Made by a program: the position numbers and the translations under genes
Notes under the pieces: model-generated
Told to the model about the DNA's origin: nothing
The model's input: only the letters and a program-made list of their open reading frames with translations
Databases searched by the model: none
Assembly: GCA_902525035.1 (NCBI GenBank)
Contig: CABZFN010000009.1
Location: 1-50,770 of the forward strand
Reading direction: 5' to 3'
DNA: 50,770 bases
From: an uncultured Alphaproteobacteria bacterium
Lineage (GTDB): Bacteria; Pseudomonadota; Alphaproteobacteria; HIMB59; GCA-002718135
Shown here: in pieces, positions 42,856-50,770 of the stretch
Layout of the letters: each line of letters begins with the position of its first letter
How positions within the stretch are numbered: the first letter of the stretch is position 1

Positions 42856-45119
42856 TTTTCATAAAAATATCCACTTCTAGAATACATTTCGTCTTCAGCT
42901 GTAAAATGTGGAGCTTCATTAATAAGATTTGAATTATAATGATACGTTTGTTGTAAATAATTACTTTCAATAATATTTTCTTCCAGTTCTTTAATTATTT
43001 TTGTGAAGTCATTCTTACATTTATTAAATAATTGCAGATTATTATTATCTAATGAATACTGTACTTCTTCTCTTAGTGTTTCAAGCTTTGATATTGGTCT
43101 AAAGAGATTATAAACTTTATAAACTTTATCTACGTCAATTAATTTTAATTTAAAAATATGAGCTTTTTCTAATTCAGCATCTAAACTAGGCCAATATCGA
43201 TTAGTATAAATAGGATTTTTTTGTTTATGAAACCATTTTTCACTTCTCGAAATAGAGGATGAAACAGTATTATGTAATTTCCATAAGAATAATCGTAAAT
43301 CTTCACCATTAGAAATTGTATTTAGTTTGTCTTCCAAACTAATAATTAGATCCATATTATTGTTATTAAAGCCAAGAAATAGATATTCTAACGGATACAT
43401 TTTTATCTCTTTATTTTGCACAACATATTTATTTAAGTGATATCGACAGTAAGGACACGGATAGACATTAGCGAGTGATCTAAAAAAATTCTTAAATAAG
43501 GAAACAAATTGTTTATTATTTTTTTGCTCGTTGCAAGATATTTCAGCCATTGTATGCATTAATCTCCAAGTAGATGGACCAATAAAATACGGAAAACTAA
43601 TTCTCATTTCAGAAATTTCAACATCATTCCTACCAAGAAAAATATCAATAAATGTTACATATTCACATAGAAATCCGTCGTTTCTTCCAAATTCTTCTCG
43701 TTCTCTTTTTTTTTGAACTCCATTTAGATAATGTTCTGATAAGAGCCATGAGTGTTTTAAAGTTTTTTTAACTTCAAGGCTATTTTTGAGAAAGTAGTTA
43801 TTTAAATCTAATGCATAAGGATCAAAAATATTATTTTTTTGACACGCATTAAACCAATCATTTATATCTTCTTCTGTTTCATTTTGATTAAATAAAAGCT
43901 CATCATTGGTTGTAGCAGAACATACTTTAACAAGTTGTGGCATAAATTTATCGTACCAAAATCTGACTGGCATAATTGACCCTGGAACATGAGTATCAGC
44001 ATCATCCAGTATCACTCTTTGCCAACTATCGATAAATTTAATTTCTGATATATTTTTTTTAATATCTGTTTTTGTGATTTTATTTAATTCTTTCAATTCT
44101 TCTTGAATTCTAAGCCTATTTGTTTCACCAATAGCTAAATCCGTATGATCAATTGTAAAGTGACGATGACCATCTATTCCTATACTTAAAGATAGTTCGA
44201 TAATTGATAAAAATAAATCGTGTTCATCTTCAATTTTTGTTTCTTCCTTTTCAAGAATTTCCTCTGCTTCTATCATTGCTTTATTTTTTTTGATTTTTTT
44301 CCAATTATTTATACGATCTTCGAGAGCTTTATATTCAATATTCATCAAATCATTTAATTTATTTATTTCTTTTATAACTTCATTTTCTGGAACACCTGAC
44401 TGAATATATAATTCCAATATATTTTTTAAAAAAACAACAAAGTTTGAAATTGTATAAGGAAGATTATATGCTCGTAAATGTGTCTCAGAATTTGCAGTAA
44501 AGCTTGCTCTAAAACATCTATATGCTGCACCCTGAATTAATCTTAATAAACTTATACGTAATTGTAAAGGCGATGTTCCAAATACATCATTAGCATTATC
44601 ATTATTATTTATTTTTTTAATTTTTGAAGATTCTTTTGAAATATTTATCGTTTCTTCATCTAAACTATGCAAAACTGAATAAGTACTATTTGATATTTTA
44701 ATATCCCTTGGAAGAAAATTAATAAAATCTTTTTCAATTATATGTCCTAATCCTGAAGAATCTGCTCTTAAAAAAATATCCTTAATTATTTCATCATTTG
44801 GAATAAGTAGTTTAGCAATTTTATTAAAAGAATTTTCATCAATTATTCCTTCATCATTTTTTAGAAGAATAAACGCAACTTTAGCTTTGAAGGTATTACT
44901 ACTGCTATGTGAAGCAAAAAATGATAAAAATTGATTAAATGTTAAATTATCATTTATATGACGTTGATTGAAAAATTTTAAAATTTCGATTTTATCAAAC
45001 CCATGAACATTTTTAGATATAAAGTTAGCAATATTAATGACACTTTTTTTTGAATAATTTGAATTAAATGTTTCCCAAAGTTTCTTTGTTGTTTCTATGT
45101 CACTACAAGAATTTATCAT
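42852..45119 (-). CDS. Multidomain protein: divergent EF-hand-like N-terminus + Erv1/ALR-type sulfhydryl oxidase domain
   Basis: 755 residues with no signal peptide or obvious membrane helix, so probably cytoplasmic. Residues 60-136 read like paired EF-hands: FNQFLSFFAS, KAKVAFILLKNDEGIIDENS, and IFLRADSSGLGHIIEKDF, but the calcium loops are degenerate (D120, S122, G125, D131 in the second; Leu and Ser at ends of the first). Residues 180-500 are an unrecognised helical region with a charged coiled coil near 250-300. Residues 505-640 match Erv1/ALR FAD-linked thiol oxidases: IGPSTWRLMH (513-522), the YPCPYCRYHL active site with CxxC at 555-558, and LWKLHNTVS with the FAD His-Asn at 616-617. 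Divergent from the cyclase gene. Confidence 0.72.
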   Translation of the reverse strand: MINSCSDIETTKKLWETFNSNYSKKSVINIANFISKNVHGFDKIEILKFFNQRHINDNLTFNQFLSFFASHSSSNTFKAKVAFILLKNDEGIIDENSFNKIAKLLIPNDEIIKDIFLRADSSGLGHIIEKDFINFLPRDIKISNSTYSVLHSLDEETINISKESSKIKKINNNDNANDVFGTSPLQLRISLLRLIQGAAYRCFRASFTANSETHLRAYNLPYTISNFVVFLKNILELYIQSGVPENEVIKEINKLNDLMNIEYKALEDRINNWKKIKKNKAMIEAEEILEKEETKIEDEHDLFLSIIELSLSIGIDGHRHFTIDHTDLAIGETNRLRIQEELKELNKITKTDIKKNISEIKFIDSWQRVILDDADTHVPGSIMPVRFWYDKFMPQLVKVCSATTNDELLFNQNETEEDINDWFNACQKNNIFDPYALDLNNYFLKNSLEVKKTLKHSWLLSEHYLNGVQKKREREEFGRNDGFLCEYVTFIDIFLGRNDVEISEMRISFPYFIGPSTWRLMHTMAEISCNEQKNNKQFVSLFKNFFRSLANVYPCPYCRYHLNKYVVQNKEIKMYPLEYLFLGFNNNNMDLIISLEDKLNTISNGEDLRLFLWKLHNTVSSSISRSEKWFHKQKNPIYTNRYWPSLDAELEKAHIFKLKLIDVDKVYKVYNLFRPISKLETLREEVQYSLDNNNLQLFNKCKNDFTKIIKELEENIIESNYLQQTYHYNSNLINEAPHFTAEDEMYSRSGYFYEN

Positions 45120-45197
45120 ATTTACAATTATATTTATTTATTTAAACTATAAATATATTTTTAAAAATTTAAACTCTATAATTATATTGAATTATTT

Positions 45198-46472
45198 ATG
45201 AAACTTGATACTTTATTAAAACAAGATGCGATAATTGATCTAAGTTTTTTCAATTTTTCAAACGCTGTTACAGCTGCATATTTTGCTACTCCAAATTTAG
45301 AAATTTTAAGAGTAAATAAAAATTTTAAAAAATTCTTTCCCGTTCTTAATAATGTTGATCATGTTTTTTTCCCCAGTGTTCTCAAACAACTTGGAGTCCC
45401 AAAGAAACAAATTGATAATTTCCAATCAATTTTGGAAAAAGAGGGCAGAGTCATTATTCCTAGAATAGAAATTGAAATTAATGGTGAAATAAAGATATTT
45501 TCTTTGTTATCAGCTCATACTAAAAATCAAGATTTCCCATATCTCAATGGTGTACAGGGGCAATTTGTTGATAGAACTATAGAGCATCAGCTTAGAAAAG
45601 AAAAAGAGGATCTTCTCGATCAAAAATTAAAAGATCAACAAACTATTGAAGAAAAAAGTAAGAAACTAGAAAATATAGCTAACAGATTGTCCAAATACCT
45701 TACTCCTCAATTATATAAAAGTATATTTCAAAATGAGGAAAACAAATCTGAAGAAATTAAACATACGAGAAAAAACTTATCTATATTTTTTTCTGATATT
45801 GTATCCTTTACAGATATTAGTGATCAACTTGAACCTGAAAAGTTAGCAGAAATAATTAATTCATATCTTTCTGAAATGACAAATATTGCAATCTCATGTG
45901 ATGTTGCAATTGATAAATTTATAGGTGATGCAATTTTAGCTGCAAGAGGGCAATTTGATAGTGATGGTGAAAGAGATGATGCCCTTAAGGTTATAGAAAT
46001 GGCTATACAAATGAAATTGAGAATTAAAGAGATGCAATCTTATTGGATTAAATTAGGCTTAAAAGATGGTTTGCATGTTAGGATGGGTATCTCCACAGGT
46101 TATTGCACAGTTGGAAATTTTGGATCAAATCAAAAGCTTGAATTTACAGCATTAGGTAATCCTATAAATCTAGCCTCTAGATTACAAAGTAAAGCTCCAT
46201 CAAATGAAATTTTAATATCAGATATTACATATAATTTGGTTAAAGATGAAGTTAATTGTGAATATTTTGATGAATTTACGCCTAAAGGTTTTAAACGACC
46301 AGTAAAAATTTTCAGAGTAATAGATTTTCAATCTAAATCTCACAATAATAAAAGAAAAATTTTTTCGCATAAAGGTAATTTTGTGGATGTAAATATTTTT
46401 GACACAAGCGATATAGAAGCTGCAATAAACGAACTTAAAACTATTCAAGAAAAATTTAAAAAAGAAAAATAA
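45198..46472 (+). CDS. Class III adenylate cyclase with PAS-like sensor and coiled coil
   Basis: 424 residues. Residues about 20-130 look like a PAS sensor (AYFATPNLEILRVNKNFKKF). Residues 130-180 are a signalling coiled coil ending in LSKYLTPQLYKSIF. The cyclase homology domain spans about 190-370 with both metal aspartates (D200 in FFSDIVSFTD, D244 in KFIGDAIL), the purine-specifying pair K240 and T317, and the transition-state pair N324/R328 in PINLASRL. K/T is the class IIIb adenylyl pattern, so cAMP is the predicted product. No membrane helix. Ends 5 bp from the convergent cNMP-binding channel gene. Confidence 0.88.
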   Translation: MKLDTLLKQDAIIDLSFFNFSNAVTAAYFATPNLEILRVNKNFKKFFPVLNNVDHVFFPSVLKQLGVPKKQIDNFQSILEKEGRVIIPRIEIEINGEIKIFSLLSAHTKNQDFPYLNGVQGQFVDRTIEHQLRKEKEDLLDQKLKDQQTIEEKSKKLENIANRLSKYLTPQLYKSIFQNEENKSEEIKHTRKNLSIFFSDIVSFTDISDQLEPEKLAEIINSYLSEMTNIAISCDVAIDKFIGDAILAARGQFDSDGERDDALKVIEMAIQMKLRIKEMQSYWIKLGLKDGLHVRMGISTGYCTVGNFGSNQKLEFTALGNPINLASRLQSKAPSNEILISDITYNLVKDEVNCEYFDEFTPKGFKRPVKIFRVIDFQSKSHNNKRKIFSHKGNFVDVNIFDTSDIEAAINELKTIQEKFKKEK

Positions 46473-46477
46473 AATAT

Positions 46478-48154
46478 TTAAGATAAAAAATTTAAAATTA
46501 GTTTCTTTAATTCTGAAGCAATATTTTTTACATTGGTATTTTTATTATTTTCTTTTGAAATAGTTTTATTTAATTCTAATTTCCTGTTTGCTAAAACATC
46601 TGATACAAAATCATACATTTCTGTATTATTTTTCATTACAGATTTCATCTTCTCTTTTTCTACTACTAATGCAACAGTAGGACTTTCAGCAATTACACTT
46701 GCAGATCTTTTTTCTCCAGTCATTAAGCTAAATTCTCCAAAAAAATCAGTAGTAGATAATTTTGCTACTGATATCATTTTTTTATCAGGTGTATTAACGT
46801 ATACACCACAAATACCATCAGCAATAACAAATAAGCTATCCCCTGGATCATTTTGTTTGATTATATAGTCATTTTTTTCATATGTTTTACGCTCACATTC
46901 ATTTGCAAGATTTTCAATTTCCTCATCATTTAAAGACATAAAAATTGGAATTCTACTTAATAGAACTCTATTTTTGATACTTTCATTATATGGATTAAAT
47001 TTTGATGTTTTTACTGGTTCAAAATCATCAACTTTTCTTACTGTATTTAGCGCTGTCAGTCCTGCATCACTATTTAATTTAGTATACATTCTTCCAGCAG
47101 ACATAGTTATTCCACTATGAGATAATGTATCGTGAACTTGCATCATCACTGCATCTTTTTGAGCATTATTTTTCATTCTATCTATACAATCAAAGGAAAT
47201 TAAAAATTTTAATCCTAATTCATCCACATCAACAAACTTAACCCACATAAATTTTAAACTATCTCTTCCATCTACTGGTTTAACTTTTTGCAGTGCATTA
47301 TTTATCAGGTTTTGAATATTTTTTGGGTCATGTAAAACATGAAAATGAACATCAATTATAATTCTATATCCCTCACTTAACTCGGTATCATTTTTTGACC
47401 AATTCTCTATGGTTGCATTTGCCACCATTTCATTTGGAAGTGTAATTTCTCTATTATCCCAAGTTCTTAGTTTTGTAGCTCTCCAATTTACATCAATTAC
47501 TTTGCCTTCATAATTGTCAATTGTAATCCAATCATCTTGACTAAAAGGTCTTTCTAAATTTACAAATATACCTGAAAGCATATTACTTAGATTTGCTTGA
47601 AGCGCAAAACCAATTACTGCTGCTAAAATTCCTGATGTTGCAAGTATACTAGTTAATTCTAAATTAAAAACTCTAGATAATACTATCAGTAAAGGAACAA
47701 TAAATATTACTACCTGAAAAATAAAAGTAACAATTTCTGGCATCCTAATTTTACTAGTTTTTAAGTCAGTAGATAAAAACTCATATTTATAAACCAACAT
47801 TAAAAGTAATGAGGGAATAAAAAAATATAAAATTTCTATTGCATAATTTATTGCTTCAATAATATATGAGTTGGTAGAGATTACATTCTTATAATCTATC
47901 GAGCTTAATAAATTTAAAGAAAGATAAGAGCTTATGGGAATTATTATAATTATAAAAAATAATCTTATAATTCTTCTATTCTTCTTAAGATTAAATATAA
48001 TATAAAAGCTTATTAAAGATAATATTATTACCAAAATATTTATCAATAAGTTCTGATTATTTGAGATTATTAAAGAAAAGGAAATCAAAATGCTAAAAAG
48101 CATTAATAAAAGTAATAAACTCTTAGATAAAATATAAAAAATATTAATTTTCAT
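46478..48154 (-). CDS. MscS-family channel with C-terminal cyclic-nucleotide-binding domain
   Basis: 558 residues. Several N-terminal membrane helices (within 1-190), the pore helix and vestibule start AVIGFALQANLSNMLSGIFV with LERPFSQDDWITIDNYEGKV, and the beta domain up to about 350. A CNB domain follows from about 397 to 515: its phosphate-binding cassette FFGEFSLMTGEKRSASVIA has E474 (ribose contact) and R483 (phosphate contact). This is the bacterial cyclic-nucleotide-gated MscS-like (bCNG) architecture. Being beside a cyclase, it is the likely effector of cAMP. Divergent from the K+ channel gene across 36 bp. Confidence 0.9.
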   Translation of the reverse strand: MKINIFYILSKSLLLLLMLFSILISFSLIISNNQNLLINILVIILSLISFYIIFNLKKNRRIIRLFFIIIIIPISSYLSLNLLSSIDYKNVISTNSYIIEAINYAIEILYFFIPSLLLMLVYKYEFLSTDLKTSKIRMPEIVTFIFQVVIFIVPLLIVLSRVFNLELTSILATSGILAAVIGFALQANLSNMLSGIFVNLERPFSQDDWITIDNYEGKVIDVNWRATKLRTWDNREITLPNEMVANATIENWSKNDTELSEGYRIIIDVHFHVLHDPKNIQNLINNALQKVKPVDGRDSLKFMWVKFVDVDELGLKFLISFDCIDRMKNNAQKDAVMMQVHDTLSHSGITMSAGRMYTKLNSDAGLTALNTVRKVDDFEPVKTSKFNPYNESIKNRVLLSRIPIFMSLNDEEIENLANECERKTYEKNDYIIKQNDPGDSLFVIADGICGVYVNTPDKKMISVAKLSTTDFFGEFSLMTGEKRSASVIAESPTVALVVEKEKMKSVMKNNTEMYDFVSDVLANRKLELNKTISKENNKNTNVKNIASELKKLILNFLS

Positions 48155-48190
48155 CTTAATTATAAATATATTATATACTGTATTTCATTT

Positions 48191-48934
48191 ATGAAATCAT
48201 TATCCAAATATTTATTTGATCATCTCCATTTTGGATTAGAAGACAAAAAATTCACTTTTATTGAAAAATTAATATTTTTTCTAATAATTGTTAATTGTAT
48301 TTTTGTGATCATCGAGTCTGAAAAAGTTATTTATGAGAGATACTCTTTATTATTTGACTCTGCAAAATTATTTTTTGGTATAATTTTTCTTATTGAATAT
48401 TTTTGTAGATTAATAGCAGTTGGTCAGATAGAAAAATTTAGAGGATTTAATGGTAAAATAAGATATATTTTTACTATACCAGCTATAATAGATGCAATTG
48501 CATTAATTCCTCTATTTTTAATAGGACTAAACGAGGGATTTCTTGTAAGATTATTAAGAGCTATAAGAATATTTAGTATACTTCGATTTGGTCGCTTTAG
48601 TGAATCTGTAGATTTTATTTTGCATGCAATATATGACAGAAGGCATGAATTAGTATTTTCATTACTTATAACATTAAGTTTGATGATTTTAGCAGCAACA
48701 GTCCTTTATGTAGCTGAGGGTGAATTACAACCCGAAGCGTTTGGGTCTATCCCAAGAGCTTTATGGGTTAGTTCTGCTGCATTATTATCTACAGGTTATG
48801 GTGATTATACACCAATTACATTTTTAGGAAGGTTTGCTGCAGTCTGCACAGCTTTATTTGGAATTGGTGCAGTTGCTTTACCAGCGGGTATATTGGCTAG
48901 TGCTTTTACTGAAAGAAAAAGAAAAAAGGATTAA
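48191..48934 (+). CDS. Voltage-gated potassium channel subunit, six-helix
   Basis: 247 residues, six membrane helices. The S4-like helix LVRLLRAIRIFSILRFGRFS (residues 118-137) has arginines every third position (R120, R123, R126), and the selectivity filter is TGYGD (201-205) in SAALLSTGYGDYTPITFLGR. No cytoplasmic ligand domain follows; it ends in a short Lys/Arg tail. It lacks a CNB domain, unlike its divergent MscS neighbour. Overlaps the convergent second cyclase gene by 4 bp. Confidence 0.92.
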   Translation: MKSLSKYLFDHLHFGLEDKKFTFIEKLIFFLIIVNCIFVIIESEKVIYERYSLLFDSAKLFFGIIFLIEYFCRLIAVGQIEKFRGFNGKIRYIFTIPAIIDAIALIPLFLIGLNEGFLVRLLRAIRIFSILRFGRFSESVDFILHAIYDRRHELVFSLLITLSLMILAATVLYVAEGELQPEAFGSIPRALWVSSAALLSTGYGDYTPITFLGRFAAVCTALFGIGAVALPAGILASAFTERKRKKD

Positions 48935-50763
48935 GCTGTTTTTTCTACAATTTTTATATTAGGAAACATTTTATTAGAAAATTCTAAAAGATTAGTGTGT
49001 TTTGTGTCTTCAGGTCTAAAATGCATATTATGTATTGTTTTTTCCCAATTTGTTTCTTTAAAATCATTTTCATATTTTTTGTAAATATTATGTTCTTTAA
49101 CTTTACTAATTTCATCATTTTTAGAAATAGAATATAAAATTGTTAGCCAGGTTGAAGGTTCCATATATTGTATTTTTTCACCCCAAGAAACACATTTTTC
49201 AAAATCTTCTTTACAAAAATAACCAATTGTTAAAGCATCATAGCGTGAACATGATGTTGCTGCACCCTGAGGAATTGGATCAAGTTCTAATGCTTTGTGA
49301 AGATGCTTTAAACCTTCATCAACATTATCAAGTTTAACTAAGCATGTGCCATATCTATCTAAAATCCTAGGATCATTAGGATTAATGGAATATCCTTTTT
49401 TGACATACTCAATTGATTTATTAAACTCTTTATTATTTTGCGCTATAGCCGATGAAATTCTAAGTACTTCAAAATCATTTTCATCAGCTTCAAGACTTTT
49501 CTTGACGTGTTCACGACCTATAGCCTGCATTTTATCTGGATCTTCATAATAACCTTTGCCGTATCCTCCACCAATAGTACAAGCTTTTAAAGCATGAGCT
49601 CTTGCATTTGTTTCATCGGTTTCAATTGCTTTATCAAGTGCTTCAATAGCTTTTAAATTATTTTCTTTTCCAGATCGAACATGATGATAAGTTCCTTTTA
49701 TTAACCATTCATAAGAATTTAAATTTTCTGATGGTTTTCTTTTAATCCTTTGCAAGCTACTTATTTCAATATTACCAAGTAATTGTCGAGACATTTTCAT
49801 TACAATTTCATCTTGTAAATCAAAAATATCTTCCATTACTCTATCGTATTTTTCACCCCATAAATTTGAACCATCACTCGCATCGGTTAAGTCAACACTA
49901 ACTCTTATTCTCTTACCTGCAGATCTAATATTACCACCAATTAAATAATCAACTAAGTGTTTCTTAGCAAATCCAAGAGCGTCTTCATCACTTTTTTTAA
50001 AATCCATCGATGTTTGGTGTGAAAGGATTTCAAATTCTTGCATTCGCGAAAATTCTTGTATTAAATCTCTAAATACTCCCTCTACTAAAAATTCAGAATC
50101 TTCATCTTTACTTAAATTTTCAAAAGGAAGAATTGCAAGTTTAATTTTTTTTGCTTTATTGATTTTATATTTAGCAATAGGTTTTTGGTCATTATCATTT
50201 TTTTGTTCTACTTCTTCTTTTAAGAAATCATCTTCATGAATAAGTAAATTTGAAATTTTATAAACTTCAAAATCATCACTTATATTTTTTAATTTTCTTG
50301 CACCATCAATTTCAATTTTAGCATCTATTCTTTTATTAACTTGATCCTTAACAATAGTAGAAAGTAAAATTCCTCCAGGTTCACATTCGCTCTCTAATCT
50401 AGCTGAAATATTAACTCCTGAACCCATAATATTATCATTTTCGACTATCACATCATCTACGTGAATTCCAACTCGCCAATCAAGTTTTAATTCAGTAATT
50501 GAATGATCGTTTCTTTTATATATTTCATTCTGAAATTCTATGGCCGCCTTAACACACTGCACAGGGCTTGCAAATTCAGCTACAACAGAATCTCCAGCTG
50601 TTGAGAAAATTTTTCCACCGTATTCTGTAATTTTATTATCAATAATTTTTCTACATTCATTTAGATTTCTTAAGGTTTTTTCTTCTGAATCTTCCATGTA
50701 CTTACTAAAACTAACACAATCAGTAGCTAATATAGTGGCAAGTTTTCTTTCAGTATCTTTCAT
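48931..50763 (-). CDS. Cyclase-homology-domain protein with FlgO-like and TPR domains
   Basis: 610 residues. Residues 5-165 form a class III cyclase homology domain: metal aspartates D15 (ATDCVSFS) and D58 (STAGDSVVAEF), and N118/R122 in GVNISARLE. The purine-contact sites are S54 and N111 in place of K and D/T, so the product is uncertain. Residues about 208-335 resemble the beta-alpha domain that opens KLAILPFENLSKDEDSEFLV in TPR cyclases, and from about 345 TPR-like repeats follow (ALDKAIETDETNARAHALKA, and VDEGLKHLHKALELDP). The start is secure because an in-frame TAA directly precedes ATG 50763. Confidence 0.85.
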   Translation of the reverse strand: MKDTERKLATILATDCVSFSKYMEDSEEKTLRNLNECRKIIDNKITEYGGKIFSTAGDSVVAEFASPVQCVKAAIEFQNEIYKRNDHSITELKLDWRVGIHVDDVIVENDNIMGSGVNISARLESECEPGGILLSTIVKDQVNKRIDAKIEIDGARKLKNISDDFEVYKISNLLIHEDDFLKEEVEQKNDNDQKPIAKYKINKAKKIKLAILPFENLSKDEDSEFLVEGVFRDLIQEFSRMQEFEILSHQTSMDFKKSDEDALGFAKKHLVDYLIGGNIRSAGKRIRVSVDLTDASDGSNLWGEKYDRVMEDIFDLQDEIVMKMSRQLLGNIEISSLQRIKRKPSENLNSYEWLIKGTYHHVRSGKENNLKAIEALDKAIETDETNARAHALKACTIGGGYGKGYYEDPDKMQAIGREHVKKSLEADENDFEVLRISSAIAQNNKEFNKSIEYVKKGYSINPNDPRILDRYGTCLVKLDNVDEGLKHLHKALELDPIPQGAATSCSRYDALTIGYFCKEDFEKCVSWGEKIQYMEPSTWLTILYSISKNDEISKVKEHNIYKKYENDFKETNWEKTIHNMHFRPEDTKHTNLLEFSNKMFPNIKIVEKTA

Positions 50764-50770
50764 TTATATT

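Noticed and set aside
43531-43716. 61-residue plus-strand frame inside the Erv1-like gene
   Set aside because: It is antisense to the strongly supported thiol-oxidase domain and has no features of its own.
46218-46868. Open frames opposite the cyclase end and the channel CNB domain
   Set aside because: Both overlap well-supported coding sequence and lack recognisable motifs or ribosome sites.
49140-49549. Two plus-strand open frames of 65 and 67 residues
   Set aside because: They lie wholly inside the TPR region of the second cyclase gene and have no domain features; shadows of the real frame.
1-50770. Mobile elements, CRISPR arrays, prophage, rRNA or tRNA genes
   Set aside because: No transposase or integrase, no regularly spaced direct repeats, no phage structural genes and no cloverleaf or rRNA sequence noticed by eye.

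Overview
The window is about 50.8 kb of very AT-rich, densely packed bacterial chromosome. I see no mobile element, phage gene, CRISPR array, rRNA or tRNA. Gene content points to a streamlined marine alphaproteobacterium of the SAR11/HIMB59 kind. The supporting signs are the scpAB-tatABC-serS-pcm backbone, a tandem glycine riboswitch in front of gcvT-gcvH-gcvP, a DmdA-type DMSP demethylase, a glutamine synthetase-like/GlxBCD cluster, overlapping start and stop codons, and mostly very short intergenic gaps. The lineage is an inference; no rRNA or other marker is present to settle it.

Layout. 1-1.6 kb: tail of an unfinished gene, then scpA-scpB. 1.6-5.9 kb (minus strand): class II amidotransferase, GXGXG protein, FMN glutamate synthase-like protein and glutamine synthetase-like protein (GlxB/C/D-GlnT, or N-methylglutamate synthase plus GmaS type), inserted between scpB and tatA. 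6.2-9.3 kb: tatA-tatB-tatC-serS-pcm. 9.3-11.5 kb (minus): MATE exporter and rlmJ. 11.7-14.0 kb: cold-shock protein, a PnuC-like mini membrane protein, a secreted EF-hand peptide, a TerB-DnaJ protein and a threonine/serine dehydratase. 14.0-16.0 kb: anmK (minus), a candidate terminator-ended structured RNA, and a Zn deaminase. 16.0-20.5 kb: glycine riboswitch and glycine cleavage genes. 20.6-22.0 kb: site-2 protease and a MazG-like pyrophosphohydrolase. 22.0-24.7 kb (minus): cysE-cysK-metB-like sulfur amino acid operon. 24.9-27.2 kb: enolase-superfamily enzyme, thioesterase, BASS symporter. 27.2-34.1 kb (minus): a nine-gene tightly spaced run (class IV aminotransferase, sulfotransferase-like, hydratase, DCC protein, PsiE, photolyase-like FAD protein, ABC ATPase and permease, PhyH dioxygenase). 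34.2-39.4 kb: MFS transporter, HIBADH-like dehydrogenase, small membrane protein, DmdA, two tandem EamA transporters. 39.4-42.9 kb: GH127 glycosidase, L-2-keto-3-deoxyarabonate dehydratase-like enzyme, YqhA protein.

The right end (42.9-50.8 kb) is the most unusual part. A 755-residue protein joins a divergent EF-hand-like N-terminus to an Erv1/ALR-type sulfhydryl oxidase domain, an architecture I do not recognise. It lies 78 bp from a divergent PAS-like/coiled-coil class III adenylyl cyclase. The cyclase converges on an MscS-type channel that carries its own cyclic-nucleotide-binding domain. That channel is divergent, across 36 bp, from a six-helix voltage-gated K+ channel, which in turn overlaps a second cyclase-homology protein with TPRs and altered purine-contact residues. 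I read this as a candidate cyclic-nucleotide/ion-flux/redox signalling island; this is inference from domain content and adjacency.

Main limits: start codons are often non-ATG and some are uncertain; functions come from motif recognition without any database search; RNA structures were folded by eye.
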